This document shows positions 5,564 through 14,280 of a stretch of DNA of 34,242 nucleotides, piece by piece. Below the pieces are notes generated by a model, which did not search any database, was not told where the DNA came from, and saw nothing but the letters and a program-made list of their open reading frames with translations. Position 1 is the first letter of the stretch. Each line of letters begins with the position of its first letter. Source of the DNA: UBA7359 sp047618295 (GTDB lineage Bacteria; Pseudomonadota; Gammaproteobacteria; Eutrophobiales; Eutrophobiaceae); contig JBLHKL010000010.1 of assembly GCA_047618295.1 (NCBI GenBank), positions 1 through 34,242 of the forward strand, written 5' to 3'. A program made the position numbers and the translations under genes.

Positions 5564-8194
5564 ATGAATCAAACCCATACAACGGCATCCGAGCGTATGA
5601 TACTTAGCTGGTTGCAATTCATTGAGAAATTTCGGGTTCCGATAATCATTGGCATTGTTGCACTCACTATCGCTGCCGTATTTTATATCAAAGATAACCT
5701 TGATATGAGTACCAGTACCACTGACATGCTGTCAAAAGATCTGCACTGGCGAAAACTTGATATTGAATACGAAAAGTTATTTCCACAATTTAACGATAAT
5801 ATCCTTGTTGTTATAGAAGCAAAGACGCCTGACCAGGCAAGTGATACTGCAGAGTTATTGTATTCCGAGTTTAAAAATGATTCGACATCCTTTAACGATA
5901 TCTATTATCCCTCACTGTTACCCTACTTTCGTCAGTCCGCTTTTCTATTTCTTGAAATTGATGAATTGCAAGACTTGTCTGATCGATTAGCAACGATCCA
6001 ACCTTTCTTGGGGACCTTGATAGAAGACCAGAACCTGCGTGGTTTGTTTAATATGTTGAGCGATGCAATTCAGTCAAAACAAGATGGCGAAGATATAGAC
6101 ATTAAACCTTTGTTACTTGAAATTAATCACGCACTCGAAGATGAAAATCATCAAGTATCCTGGCAACGCCTAATGAACCCTGACGATGGAATTGAAGACA
6201 TCTATCGTGAATTCATTGTATTGCAAACTAAAGATAACAGTACTTCATTATTACCTGACGAAGACATAATAGAACATGTCCGAACAACTATAGAGTCCGT
6301 AAAATTATCTAGCAACACTTCGATTCAAGTTCGGTTGACAGGCGGCACTGTCCTTTCTTATGAAGAATTAAAGAGTGTCTCTGAAGCAAATATTCAAGCT
6401 ATTTTAATCTCTTTAATTCTGGTTTCGATTATTCTATTAATAGGGCTAGGCTCTGTATCGCTAGTCTCTGCATGTTTGATTACATTACTATTTGGTTTAA
6501 TCGCTACTACTGCTTTTGCAACTGCAACTATTGGTGAGTTAAACCTTATATCAGTCGCATTCGCAGTTCTGTATATCGGTCTCGGAATTGATTTTGCAAT
6601 TCACCTACTATTGCGTTTTCGAGAAGAGAAACTTGCTATATCAGACAACAGTCATGCTTTGCAAATGGCAACAACCCATATTTTCAAGTCATTAATCCTT
6701 TGTGCGATCACGACGGCAATTGGTTTTTATTCTTTTATACCAACTGATTACCTGGGTGTGGCCGAGCTAGGCTGGATTGCCGGTAGCGGTATGTTTATCA
6801 GTTTAATATTTACTTTTACATTATTACCTGCACTATTAACTTTTGTTAAGTCAAAACCAAGACTGGACATCCAGAACAAGCACATCAATCCTGTATTAGA
6901 AGTATTAATTAACATCCCATATAAACATACAAAAACAATACTACTACTCACATTAACAATTATTCTTGGTCTGAGTTTTCAATATAATAAAATAAGCTTC
7001 GATACAAACACATTAAACCTTCAAGACCCTGATAATGAATCTGTACAGACCTATCGTGATTTATTAAAAGATAGTAAAACATCGCCATGGAGTGGTGTTT
7101 TACTTAAAAAGAACTCTATTGATATTCAATTAACTAAAGCCAATATTGAATCACTACCATTAGTTGATGAGGTTATTTCTCTAAATAATTTTATTCCTGA
7201 GGAACAGGAAGATAAATTATTTATTATTGATGATATGAATTTATTATTAGGAACTCTCACATCATCTGGAACAAATTCAGAAATTAACAATGAAGAACGT
7301 CTTAATACAATCAAAAACTTAATCAACAAACTTGAATCCTTGTCAGCAGATACGTTAGATGAAGAACTGAACTCATTAAAAAACAACCTACATAGTTTAT
7401 TATTAAAACTCAACACGTCTACTAATGGCAAACAAATTAGCAGGCTGGAGCAACAATTGTTGAACAGTTTCCCTGGCAGGATGCGGTCTTTGTCTGATGC
7501 GCTTAATGCCGTAGGAGTTGAATCAAGTAATATCCCTGCGGAGATTCATGATCGCTGGGTCAGTGACAATCATTACAAAATAAAAATATCACCTGTTGAG
7601 AACCTTAATGATAATGCTGCAATGAAAAGTTTTGTAAAAGAACTACAAGCATATGATAACAATGTCATCGGTTCGCCTGTAATTAGTATTGAAGCAGGAG
7701 AAGCTGTTATAACCGCGTTTAAATCTGCATTTACTTATGCATTTATTGCAATAGCAATATTACTGATTCTGTTAATGAAAATAAAAACAGATGCATTGAT
7801 TATATTATTATCTGTTTTCATTGGTGGTACTTTCACCTTTGGTTTTATGCTGCTATTTAACATACCGCTCAATTTTGCGAATATTATTGGCCTGCCATTA
7901 TTACTAGGTATTGGTGTAGATAGTGGCATTCATATTACCGACCGCTTTCGTCAGGAACATAATTCTCAGAAAAATATTTTTATGACCAGTTCTTCTCGTG
8001 GCGTTATTGTTAGTTCATTGACAACTATCTGTAGTATTGGAAACCTGGCCTTTTCGTCGCATCAAGGTACTGCGAGCATGGGCTTACTATTGTCTATAGG
8101 GCTTGCCTCAATGATGATCTCTACAATGTTAGTACTGCCTGCATTTTTAATATGGCAAGATTCATTAAGCCCTGGATTATTAAACCGTGATTGA
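5564..8194 (+). CDS. hpnN: Hopanoid transporter HpnN (RND/MMPL superfamily)
   Basis: A large inner-membrane RND-type protein, about 876 residues from ATG 5564, that in studied bacteria carries hopanoids toward the outer membrane. It shows the tandem RND layout: an N-terminal membrane helix (VPIIIGIVALTIAAVFYI), a long soluble loop, a cluster of helices containing GLGIDFAIHLLLRFREE, a second helix-soluble loop (with coiled-coil-like NTIKNLINKLESL), and a second helix cluster containing LLLGIGVDSGIHITDRFRQE. The paired GxGxD...H..R signatures mark the two MMPL halves. ATG 5564 is preceded by GGAT at a suitable distance. A GTG at 5513 in the same frame would add 17 residues running across a hairpin. 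hpnA follows after 18 bp, so the two are co-transcribed. Assignment as HpnN rather than another RND lipid exporter rests on length and on the neighbours. Confidence 0.9.
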   Translation: MNQTHTTASERMILSWLQFIEKFRVPIIIGIVALTIAAVFYIKDNLDMSTSTTDMLSKDLHWRKLDIEYEKLFPQFNDNILVVIEAKTPDQASDTAELLYSEFKNDSTSFNDIYYPSLLPYFRQSAFLFLEIDELQDLSDRLATIQPFLGTLIEDQNLRGLFNMLSDAIQSKQDGEDIDIKPLLLEINHALEDENHQVSWQRLMNPDDGIEDIYREFIVLQTKDNSTSLLPDEDIIEHVRTTIESVKLSSNTSIQVRLTGGTVLSYEELKSVSEANIQAILISLILVSIILLIGLGSVSLVSACLITLLFGLIATTAFATATIGELNLISVAFAVLYIGLGIDFAIHLLLRFREEKLAISDNSHALQMATTHIFKSLILCAITTAIGFYSFIPTDYLGVAELGWIAGSGMFISLIFTFTLLPALLTFVKSKPRLDIQNKHINPVLEVLINIPYKHTKTILLLTLTIILGLSFQYNKISFDTNTLNLQDPDNESVQTYRDLLKDSKTSPWSGVLLKKNSIDIQLTKANIESLPLVDEVISLNNFIPEEQEDKLFIIDDMNLLLGTLTSSGTNSEINNEERLNTIKNLINKLESLSADTLDEELNSLKNNLHSLLLKLNTSTNGKQISRLEQQLLNSFPGRMRSLSDALNAVGVESSNIPAEIHDRWVSDNHYKIKISPVENLNDNAAMKSFVKELQAYDNNVIGSPVISIEAGEAVITAFKSAFTYAFIAIAILLILLMKIKTDALIILLSVFIGGTFTFGFMLLFNIPLNFANIIGLPLLLGIGVDSGIHITDRFRQEHNSQKNIFMTSSSRGVIVSSLTTICSIGNLAFSSHQGTASMGLLLSIGLASMMISTMLVLPAFLIWQDSLSPGLLNRD

Positions 8195-8212
8195 ACTCGA
8201 TAACTTTTCCAT

Positions 8213-9199
8213 ATGAAAACATTAATAACTGGCGCGAATGGGTTTGTCGGATCTGCTGTATTACGACTACTAATTCAAAAGGGCCATAATGTTTGTGCCT
8301 TAGTCAGGCCTGGCTCAGATAGACGTAATTTCGATGGCATTGACCTTGAAGTTATAGAAGGTGACCTAAGAGACACCGATTCTCTAGAACGTGCTGTCAC
8401 TGGCTGTAATACCTTGTTTCATATTGCCGCAGACTACCGCTTGTGGTTGCCTGATCCAGCACCAATGTATGCAACAAATGTAGACGGGACACGAGAATTA
8501 ATTATTGCTGCTACTAAAGCCGGAGTTGATAAAATTGTCTACACCAGTAGCGTCGCAACACTGGGCATTAATAAAGATGGCACACCTTCTGATGAGACTA
8601 CGCCGGTAACTCTTGAAGATATGATTGGTCATTATAAGCGTTCAAAATATCTGGCTGAACAAGAAGTCCATAAATTAGTTAAAGAAATGGCCAGCCCAGT
8701 TGTTATTGTTAATCCTTCAACGCCAGTCGGGCCACGCGATATCAAACCAACGCCTACTGGGAGAATCGTCCTCGATACAATTCGTAATCGCATGCCTGCC
8801 TATGTCGAAACTGGCTTGAATATCGTGCATGTTGATGATGTTGCAAATGGACATTGTCTTGCATTGGAGAAAGGCAATATTGGCGAACGTTACATTCTTG
8901 GTGGCGACAATCTGACATTGGCACAGATATTAGAATACATTTGCATCAATCAAGGAATGACGCCGCCATCTATTAGGTTACCTCATAATTTAGTCTTGCC
9001 TATTGCCTGGATAATGGAACGCATTGCCAGCATTACTCATAAAGAACCCAGAGCCACTGTTGAGAGTGTCAAAATGTCTAAAAAAATTATGTTTTTTTCC
9101 AGTGATAAAGCAACAGAAAAATTAGGCTATCAATCAAGACCCGGCATTGAAGGCCTTGAAGACGCTATAAAATGGTTTAATGAAGAGAACTATAAATAA
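8213..9199 (+). CDS. hpnA: HpnA, hopanoid-associated NAD(P)-dependent sugar epimerase/reductase
   Basis: A 328-residue extended short-chain dehydrogenase. The N terminus has the dinucleotide motif TGANGFVG (residues 7-14) right after the first strand. TSSVATLG provides the active-site Ser region, and YKRSK (in GHYKRSKYLAE) provides the catalytic Tyr-x-x-x-Lys. NPSTPVGPRDIKPTPTGRIV is typical of the HpnA/dihydroflavonol-reductase-like branch. The usual proposal for HpnA is a role in modifying the sugar-derived hopanoid side chain. The precise reaction is not established, and the sequence does not settle it. It is the last gene of the hopanoid locus, 18 bp after hpnN, and its stop codon lies inside the terminator stem. 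Confidence 0.9.
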   Translation: MKTLITGANGFVGSAVLRLLIQKGHNVCALVRPGSDRRNFDGIDLEVIEGDLRDTDSLERAVTGCNTLFHIAADYRLWLPDPAPMYATNVDGTRELIIAATKAGVDKIVYTSSVATLGINKDGTPSDETTPVTLEDMIGHYKRSKYLAEQEVHKLVKEMASPVVIVNPSTPVGPRDIKPTPTGRIVLDTIRNRMPAYVETGLNIVHVDDVANGHCLALEKGNIGERYILGGDNLTLAQILEYICINQGMTPPSIRLPHNLVLPIAWIMERIASITHKEPRATVESVKMSKKIMFFSSDKATEKLGYQSRPGIEGLEDAIKWFNEENYK

Positions 9200-9228
9200 T
9201 AAAAGATAGCAGTATATCTTTTATTATT
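9195..9228 (+). terminator. A/T-rich terminator hairpin after hpnA
   Basis: Perfect 14-bp stem AATAATAAAAGATA/TATCTTTTATTATT (9195-9208, 9215-9228) with loop GCAGTA. The 3' arm is T-rich. The left arm overlaps the end of hpnA. It closes the hopanoid transcription unit and, being symmetric, may also work from the other side. Confidence 0.7.
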
Positions 9229-9474
9229 GGTTGCGCTGTCCTTAGCGCACACTCTTCCATGACCCTATTCATCAGATTCTAGTAATTAGAGCCAAGGCTT
9301 TAATCGAGGGCAACATCCGTGTTGTGCCTATAATATAAATCTGTATTCATAATATAGCTATTACCTCAATCGAGGATTTTATTGTCATTGTTAACTACTC
9401 TCTAATAAGTAATCCATTTAGACTATTTGTACATCTATAAGAAACATTTATAATTTTTCTTAATACTCAGGCAT
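9229..9474. other. Non-coding gap between hpnA and nhaD terminators
   Basis: No gene is supported. A second perfect stem (TGCGCT/AGCGCA, 9232-9249, 6-nt loop) and a bulged one around 9308-9331 (GGCAACA against TGTTGTGCC) occur here. The two flanking genes converge, so promoters are not expected. A small RNA cannot be excluded but there is no positive evidence for one. Confidence 0.4.
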
Positions 9475-9507
9475 AAAAAAGTCGAATGCCACAAGACATT
9501 CGACTTT
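9475..9507 (-). terminator. Intrinsic terminator of nhaD
   Basis: Read on the minus strand: stem AAAGTCGAATG, 8-nt loop, CATTCGACTTT, continuing into a run of six T at 9480-9475. The stem is an 11-bp perfect match (9497-9507 with 9478-9488). It lies 28 bp after the nhaD stop. Confidence 0.9.
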
Positions 9508-9534
9508 CTATCTTATTGAATACGCTTTTAGATC

Positions 9535-11013
9535 TTAAACTGGCACGCCTATAAAACGGCTATTCACCAAGAAGTGAACCCAAATACTAGCGGCATAACC
9601 TAATGCAATTGCCCATGTCCATTTAAGATGAGCAAAGAAGGTGTAGATGCCTCTGGCCTGTCCCATCACCGCAACACCTGCAGCAGAACCAACAGAGAGT
9701 AAAGAGCCACCCACACCAGCAGTTAATGTCACCAATAACCACTGCGCTTCGTCCATGTGCGGCATCATCGTTAATACCGCAAACATTACCGGAATATTAT
9801 CAATGATGGCTGAGACGATACCGACTAGAACGTTAGCGGTTGTAGGACCCAGATCGATATACATGAACTGAGATAGTGCCGCAAGATAACCCAGAGTACC
9901 AAGACCACCGACACATAAAATCACACCGTAGAAAAACATCAAGGTATCCCATTCGGCCTTTGCTAATATATCAAAAATATCAATTGTTTCTTCTTCAGTA
10001 TGATCACTGGCACTGACTGATTCTGCACCTAAAGGACCGGCGCCGGGAGTGTATTCGTACTCTTCTTTTTTCCGTTTCAGAGCACGTATGTTCTTCATCT
10101 TCAGATAATAACCAAATATTTTCAGGAAGCCCAAGCCTGTCATCATGCCAATGACTGGCGGCAAATGTAGAAAGTTATGCGCACAAACCGCCATCGTAAT
10201 CGTCATGATAAACATACCAACAACAATAAAAGCACCGTCTTTCATTTCGACTTTTTCTTCTATCGCTTCTGGTTTATCTTTAGCAACAAACATTGACATA
10301 ATCACTGCGGGTATTAGCCAGTTAACCAAGGAAGGTAGTATTAAGGCAAAGAAAGTTGTGAACGGAATAACGCCTTTTTGCCAGACCATTAAGGTGGTGA
10401 TATCACCAAACGGGCTAAATGCACCCCCTGCATTAGCAGCCACCACTATATTGATACAGGCAAGTGCAATAAATTTAGTATTTGTGCCCCCTACAGCCAT
10501 CGCCACCGTCGACATTAATAATGCCGTAGTCAGATTATCTGCAATTGGTGAAATCAAGAAAGCCAGGACACCGGTTATCCAAAAAATATTGCGTAAGGAA
10601 AAGCCTCGTGACACTAACCAGGCACGTAACGCATCAAACACATTACGTTCGGCCATGGTATTGATATAGGTCATCGCAGCGAGTAAAAACAAGAATAATT
10701 CAGCAAACTCAAGCAGGTTATGCCGGATCATGATTTCAGCAGTATGTTTATCGCCGGATTGTGAATAAACAATGGCAACAAACATCCAGATGATGCCCGC
10801 AGCGACCATTACTGGCTTAGACTTACGTAGATGAAGCTGGTCTTCAAAAACAACCAGACTATAAGCGAGGACAAAAACAACAAGGCAAACTATACCTGCC
10901 CAATGAGCAGTAAAATCCTGCAAATGCGCATCACCTGCTGCCAAAACAGCATTAGGAAATGATAAAAACATCGATAAAATCGAAATCGAAATTGCCTTCA
11001 CGTTAACTCTCAT
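9535..11013 (-). CDS. nhaD: Na+/H+ antiporter NhaD
   Basis: An inner-membrane antiporter of the ArsB/NhaD (ion transporter) superfamily, 492 residues. It expels Na+ (or Li+) in exchange for protons and supports life in salty or alkaline conditions. The N terminus (ISISILSMFLSFPNAVLAAGDAH split by a cleavable-looking AxA) resembles a signal peptide, as in other NhaD proteins, followed by about 12 hydrophobic segments. Segments such as SPIADNLTTALLMSTVAMA, NAGGAFSPFGDITTLMVW and SAIIDNIPVMFAVLTMMP carry the conserved Asp/Asn/Thr residues thought to line the ion path. A charged cytoplasmic loop rich in Glu/Lys sits near residues 300-340. The start ATG is preceded by AGGGG at 7 nt spacing. It is a single-gene unit on the minus strand with its own terminator, divergent from the sco operon. 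Confidence 0.93.
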   Translation of the reverse strand: MRVNVKAISISILSMFLSFPNAVLAAGDAHLQDFTAHWAGIVCLVVFVLAYSLVVFEDQLHLRKSKPVMVAAGIIWMFVAIVYSQSGDKHTAEIMIRHNLLEFAELFLFLLAAMTYINTMAERNVFDALRAWLVSRGFSLRNIFWITGVLAFLISPIADNLTTALLMSTVAMAVGGTNTKFIALACINIVVAANAGGAFSPFGDITTLMVWQKGVIPFTTFFALILPSLVNWLIPAVIMSMFVAKDKPEAIEEKVEMKDGAFIVVGMFIMTITMAVCAHNFLHLPPVIGMMTGLGFLKIFGYYLKMKNIRALKRKKEEYEYTPGAGPLGAESVSASDHTEEETIDIFDILAKAEWDTLMFFYGVILCVGGLGTLGYLAALSQFMYIDLGPTTANVLVGIVSAIIDNIPVMFAVLTMMPHMDEAQWLLVTLTAGVGGSLLSVGSAAGVAVMGQARGIYTFFAHLKWTWAIALGYAASIWVHFLVNSRFIGVPV

Positions 11014-11363
11014 TGCATAACCCCTGATTATTGCTTTCCGTATTTATTATCGTGGTGTTTCTTAGTGGGACCAATGATGCCACATTTAACCTTATTTATT
11101 AAACATTTAGTTCAATAAATCATTGATTTAGATGGATAATCACATATATCAAATTTGAACAGTTCAAAACAATTGTGGTCAGATTTTAACCGTTAAATGA
11201 ACCATACTTTACCGGGTTTACATCAATTAACTTAACCACCATGAATTCATATTGAATATAACGGTTATTTTTACATTTTCTTTACAATATTCTCAGTAAT
11301 TCACAATAAAAGCAGGTCTTTTAAGAACATCAACCCTTTGTTCAGTTCAGGTATAATGCTCCA
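11014..11363. promoter_or_regulatory. Divergent control region between nhaD and sco, with a 15-bp perfect dyad
   Basis: A 350-bp AT-rich gap without genes. The sequence TTTGAAC-A-GTTCAAA at 11154-11168 is a perfect inverted repeat of 7-bp arms, a good operator candidate. A TATAAT hexamer at 11352-11357 lies only 6 bp before the sco ATG with no good -35 partner. If it is used, the sco mRNA would be leaderless or nearly so. No ribosome site is seen before sco. The regulator is unknown. Confidence 0.45.
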
Positions 11364-12008
11364 ATGATAAAAGAACTCAGCAGTAGCAAATTTCTAATCC
11401 CGGCAATGGCCATTCTCGCCATATTAGCGACCAGTGCTGGATTTTATATCTCGCTAAAACAAGCTCAACAATCAGCTTCTAATATAGAGGGCTTGTTTTG
11501 GCCAAATCCAAAACAAATAAATGCGTTTTCTGTTCTTGACCAAGATGGTGAAACCTTTGGTTTAAACCAAATGAAGGGTAAATGGTCTTTTATATTCTTT
11601 GGTTACAGTCATTGCCCAGACGTCTGTCCAATAACAATGTCAGTGATGACAGATTCCTATAAAGAGCTTATCGGGGATAATAATGAACTACAGGTTATAT
11701 TTGCGTCAGTCGATCCGGAACGCGATACAACAGAAAAACTGTCACAGTATGTCAGTTATTTTAATCCCGACTTCATTGGCCTCGGCGGTAGTAATGAAAT
11801 GATAAAGAGCCTCACAGGCCAAATCGGCGTGGCTTATTATATTAATAACGAGAATCAAACTGAAGACTATCTAGTGGATCATTCAGCTTCAATATTTCTA
11901 ATCGACCCTTTAGGTCGAATGGTTGGCAAACTATCACCACCACACGAGAAAAATAAAATCATCCAACAGTTCACTAAAATAAAAAACTTTATAAATGAAC
12001 AAAGTTAA
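11364..12008 (+). CDS. SCO1/SenC/PrrC-family copper chaperone
   Basis: A thioredoxin-fold protein anchored in the inner membrane facing the periplasm. It helps deliver copper to the CuA site of cytochrome c oxidase and/or reduces its cysteines. The 214 residues start with a membrane helix (FLIPAMAILAILATSAGF). The CxxxC copper site is Cys84/Cys88 in GYSHCPDVCP, and the third ligand is His173 in YLVDHSASIFLIDPLGR. ASVDPERDT is also typical of the family. The gene overlaps the next one (pcuAC) by 14 nt, so they are translated together, which matches the known partnership of Sco and PCuAC in CuA assembly. No Shine-Dalgarno is visible before the ATG. Confidence 0.93.
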   Translation: MIKELSSSKFLIPAMAILAILATSAGFYISLKQAQQSASNIEGLFWPNPKQINAFSVLDQDGETFGLNQMKGKWSFIFFGYSHCPDVCPITMSVMTDSYKELIGDNNELQVIFASVDPERDTTEKLSQYVSYFNPDFIGLGGSNEMIKSLTGQIGVAYYINNENQTEDYLVDHSASIFLIDPLGRMVGKLSPPHEKNKIIQQFTKIKNFINEQS

Positions 12009-12483
12009 TTTATTTCTACTGACCATATTTATTTTTCAGACATTTTTTTCCAGCTCAGCATTTACCAATGAAAGTGTGGAAGTTAGATTTTCTGATGCAT
12101 GGATTAGTGAGGCTCCACCAACGGTATCTGTCCTTGCAGGATATGCAAACATCTACAATGCCTCAGATAAACCAATAGCACTAATCAAAGTTTCTAGCCC
12201 AAACTTTTCTAAGATTGAAATCCACCGTAGCGTGTTAAATGGCGATATGGTCTCGATGGAGAAACAAGAATCATTAGAAATACCTGCAAAAAATACTATT
12301 AAGTTATCTCCCGGCGATTTGCATCTGATGTTATTTGATCCAGATAAGCCATTACGCTCCGGTGATACAGCAACACTCAACTTTTCATTTTCTGATGGAC
12401 ACAATCAAAGCATAGAAGCACAAGTAGAACGCCGAAGTAGTAATGACCATAGCAGTGAAGATCACTCACATCACCATCATTAA
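11995..12483 (+). CDS. Periplasmic copper chaperone PCuAC
   Basis: A small periplasmic Cu(I) carrier of 162 residues that passes copper to Sco or to cytochrome oxidase. An N-terminal signal peptide is evident (LFLLTIFIFQTFFSSSAF). The defining metal motif fits exactly: His77-x10-Met88-x21-His110-x-Met112. The C-terminal tail is His-rich and ends in a run of four His, which could bind additional copper. It overlaps sco by 14 nt and stops 2 bp before psd, so the three genes form one operon. Confidence 0.93.
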   Translation: MNKVNLFLLTIFIFQTFFSSSAFTNESVEVRFSDAWISEAPPTVSVLAGYANIYNASDKPIALIKVSSPNFSKIEIHRSVLNGDMVSMEKQESLEIPAKNTIKLSPGDLHLMLFDPDKPLRSGDTATLNFSFSDGHNQSIEAQVERRSSNDHSSEDHSHHHH

Positions 12484-12485
12484 TT

Positions 12486-13370
12486 ATGTCTGAAACATCA
12501 GCTACTGGTTCTCGAATCATGGATTGTATTAAGGTCTGGCCTCAATACCTTATTCCACAACATAGTTTATCAAAACTAATGTATTGGCTAACGAGGATTC
12601 AATTTAAACCCTGGAAAAATCTGTTAATCAATCAAGTTGTCAGACTATACAATGTCGAGCTGAATCAAGCTGAAAGAGAATCTGCAGATGACTATATTTC
12701 GTTTAATGATTTCTTTACACGTCATCTGAAACAATCCGCAAGAACATGGAACTTGAATAAAAGCAGTATCCTTAGTCCAGTAGATGGTGCCATTAGTCAA
12801 ATTGGTAAATTGGACAACAACAACATCATACAAGCCAAAGGGAAAACCTATACTCTCGATACACTCTTGGCCAACGATACAGACACAATCGCTAAACTAA
12901 GCGATGGTTTTTTTACGACCTTATATCTATCACCTAGAGACTATCACCGCATACACATGCCGGTTAGAGGCAAACTAATCAAATCAATCTATGTTCCCGG
13001 TAATTTATTCGCTGTAAATAATGCGACAGTTAGAAACGTTGACAACCTCTTTGCTCGTAATGAACGATTTATTAGTATTTTTGAAACGGACTTAGGCCTG
13101 ATGGCACAAATCATGGTCGGTGCTATCTTCGTCGGCAGTATGGAAACCGTATGGCTAGGACAGATAACGCCACCTTATACCCGCCAATTAGATATTAGAG
13201 AATACAAAGATAACCCAGTGATCCTTGAACAAGGACAGGAATTCGGACACTTCAACATGGGCTCAACAGTCATACTTGTATTTGAAAAAGAATGTCTAAG
13301 TTGGTTAACTGATCTAAAGGCCAGTGATGCGATTGAAGTTGGACAAGAATTAGGAAAGGTTAATAACTAA
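12486..13370 (+). CDS. psd: Phosphatidylserine decarboxylase proenzyme
   Basis: Makes phosphatidylethanolamine from phosphatidylserine at the inner membrane. The 294-residue proenzyme shows the self-cleavage site as MGST (Gly259-Ser260-Thr261; LGST is more usual), where Ser260 becomes the pyruvoyl group of the alpha chain. The charge-relay residues are visible as Asp100 (LSPVDGAI) and His157 (SPRDYHRIHMP). VKVWPQYLIPQHSLSKL-like sequence near the N terminus matches bacterial Psd proteins (here IKVWPQYL). The start lies 2 bp after the pcuAC stop with no ribosome site, indicating coupled translation. Grouping with copper chaperones is not an obvious functional link. Confidence 0.95.
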   Translation: MSETSATGSRIMDCIKVWPQYLIPQHSLSKLMYWLTRIQFKPWKNLLINQVVRLYNVELNQAERESADDYISFNDFFTRHLKQSARTWNLNKSSILSPVDGAISQIGKLDNNNIIQAKGKTYTLDTLLANDTDTIAKLSDGFFTTLYLSPRDYHRIHMPVRGKLIKSIYVPGNLFAVNNATVRNVDNLFARNERFISIFETDLGLMAQIMVGAIFVGSMETVWLGQITPPYTRQLDIREYKDNPVILEQGQEFGHFNMGSTVILVFEKECLSWLTDLKASDAIEVGQELGKVNN

Positions 13371-13374
13371 ATCA

Positions 13375-13791
13375 ATGAGTAAACAATACAATGTAAGCTA
13401 TGGCACAGGAGATACCTCTTTTCAGGCAGCAGGAAGCGAAACAGGTATTGGGCAACTGGTGGACAAATTCTACGAACGTATGGGCACCGACCCAAGGTTT
13501 AGCACAATATATAATATGCACCCGGATGATATAGAAACATCAATAGACAAACTCGCAAGATTTTTATGCGGCTGGTTGGGTGGTCCAAAACGATATCAAG
13601 AAAAATACGGCCCCATCAGTATCCCTGCTGTACACCAACATTTAATAATTGGTACTGATGAACGTGATCAATGGTTAACTTGCATGAAAGAAAGCATTGA
13701 TGAACAAACATACGAAGTAGATTTTAAAGAATATCTGATATTTCAATTAGGAATACCGGCCGAAGTCATTAGAAAACGTTGCAACATGTAA
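13375..13791 (+). CDS. Group II truncated haemoglobin (TrHbO type)
   Basis: A 138-residue cytoplasmic 2-on-2 haem protein. Group II members bind O2 or NO and are often linked to oxygen or redox sensing, or to detoxification. The proximal His is probably His87 (IPAVHQHLIIG), placed eight residues before the conserved ERDQWL. Trp100 corresponds to the group II G8 Trp. Phe/Tyr residues in the N-terminal half (FYERMGTDPRFSTIY) and GWLGGPKRY are typical of the family. It starts 4 bp after psd and is the last gene of the sco operon, so it may serve the same respiratory context. Confidence 0.92.
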   Translation: MSKQYNVSYGTGDTSFQAAGSETGIGQLVDKFYERMGTDPRFSTIYNMHPDDIETSIDKLARFLCGWLGGPKRYQEKYGPISIPAVHQHLIIGTDERDQWLTCMKESIDEQTYEVDFKEYLIFQLGIPAEVIRKRCNM

Positions 13792-13832
13792 AACGTCACT
13801 AGAAAACCGTGGTGACCCCAATATTTTTGAAA

Positions 13833-13857
13833 CACCTATTAAACTGGTGAATTTTTT
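13833..13857 (+). terminator. Weak terminator candidate after the truncated haemoglobin gene
   Basis: A 4-bp stem CACC/GGTG with a 9-nt loop, followed after AA by six T. The stem is short, so confidence is low. Convergent hicB ends 7 bp further on. Confidence 0.3.
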
Positions 13858-13863
13858 AACCCG

Positions 13864-14076
13864 TTATGCCGCTATTTCAACATACGAAGAACGACTAGTC
13901 GGTTTTGGAATTGCATAACCTTCTTGCTTAAGTCCATCAATATGAAATGAAATAGCCTCACGCATATTCTGCTCAGTATCTTCATGAGTACTACCAGTAG
14001 AGACACAACCTGGTAAATCTGGAGAATAAGCCGAATATCCAGTTTCCGATTTTTCTATAATAATCAGGTATTTCAT
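13864..14076 (-). CDS. hicB: HicB-type antitoxin (short form)
   Basis: A 70-residue antitoxin that masks the HicA mRNA interferase. The sequence has the partial RNase H-like HicB fold: YLIIIEKSETGYSAYSPDLPGCVSTG with the characteristic PDLPGC, followed by a helix (TEQNMREAISFHIDGL) and the IPKP segment. It lacks a separate C-terminal DNA-binding domain, so it belongs to the short HicB class and any autoregulation must use another mechanism. It overlaps hicA by one base (14076), the usual toxin-first order of hicAB. Confidence 0.9.
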   Translation of the reverse strand: MKYLIIIEKSETGYSAYSPDLPGCVSTGSTHEDTEQNMREAISFHIDGLKQEGYAIPKPTSRSSYVEIAA

Positions 14077-14261
14077 TATTTCAGTCCTGCTTGTTTCAGA
14101 ATACTATTCATTGTAGCTGGTGCGAGGTCATCTTTCATCTTCCCGGGGATTGTTACGAGTCCTTTTTTCTCAATATGCTTATACTGTCGATGACTACCTC
14201 GTGTTCTCGCCAAAAACCAACCGTCATTCTCTACTAATTTAATGGCTTCCTTTACCTTCAA
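14076..14261 (-). CDS. hicA: HicA mRNA interferase toxin
   Basis: A 61-residue dsRNA-binding-fold toxin that cleaves mRNA when free of HicB. The catalytic His24 is present in RTRGSHRQYKH, and VTIPGKMKDDLAPATMNSILKQAGL is the standard C-terminal part. The start codon is TTG (14259-14261), supported by a ribosome site AAGGAT 8 nt upstream (14270-14275). The toxin appears intact. The pair is separated by 75 bp from the cysteine-rich protein gene upstream and convergent with the truncated haemoglobin gene. Confidence 0.92.
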   Translation of the reverse strand: MKVKEAIKLVENDGWFLARTRGSHRQYKHIEKKGLVTIPGKMKDDLAPATMNSILKQAGLK

Positions 14262-14280
14262 TGTATTACATCCTTATAGT

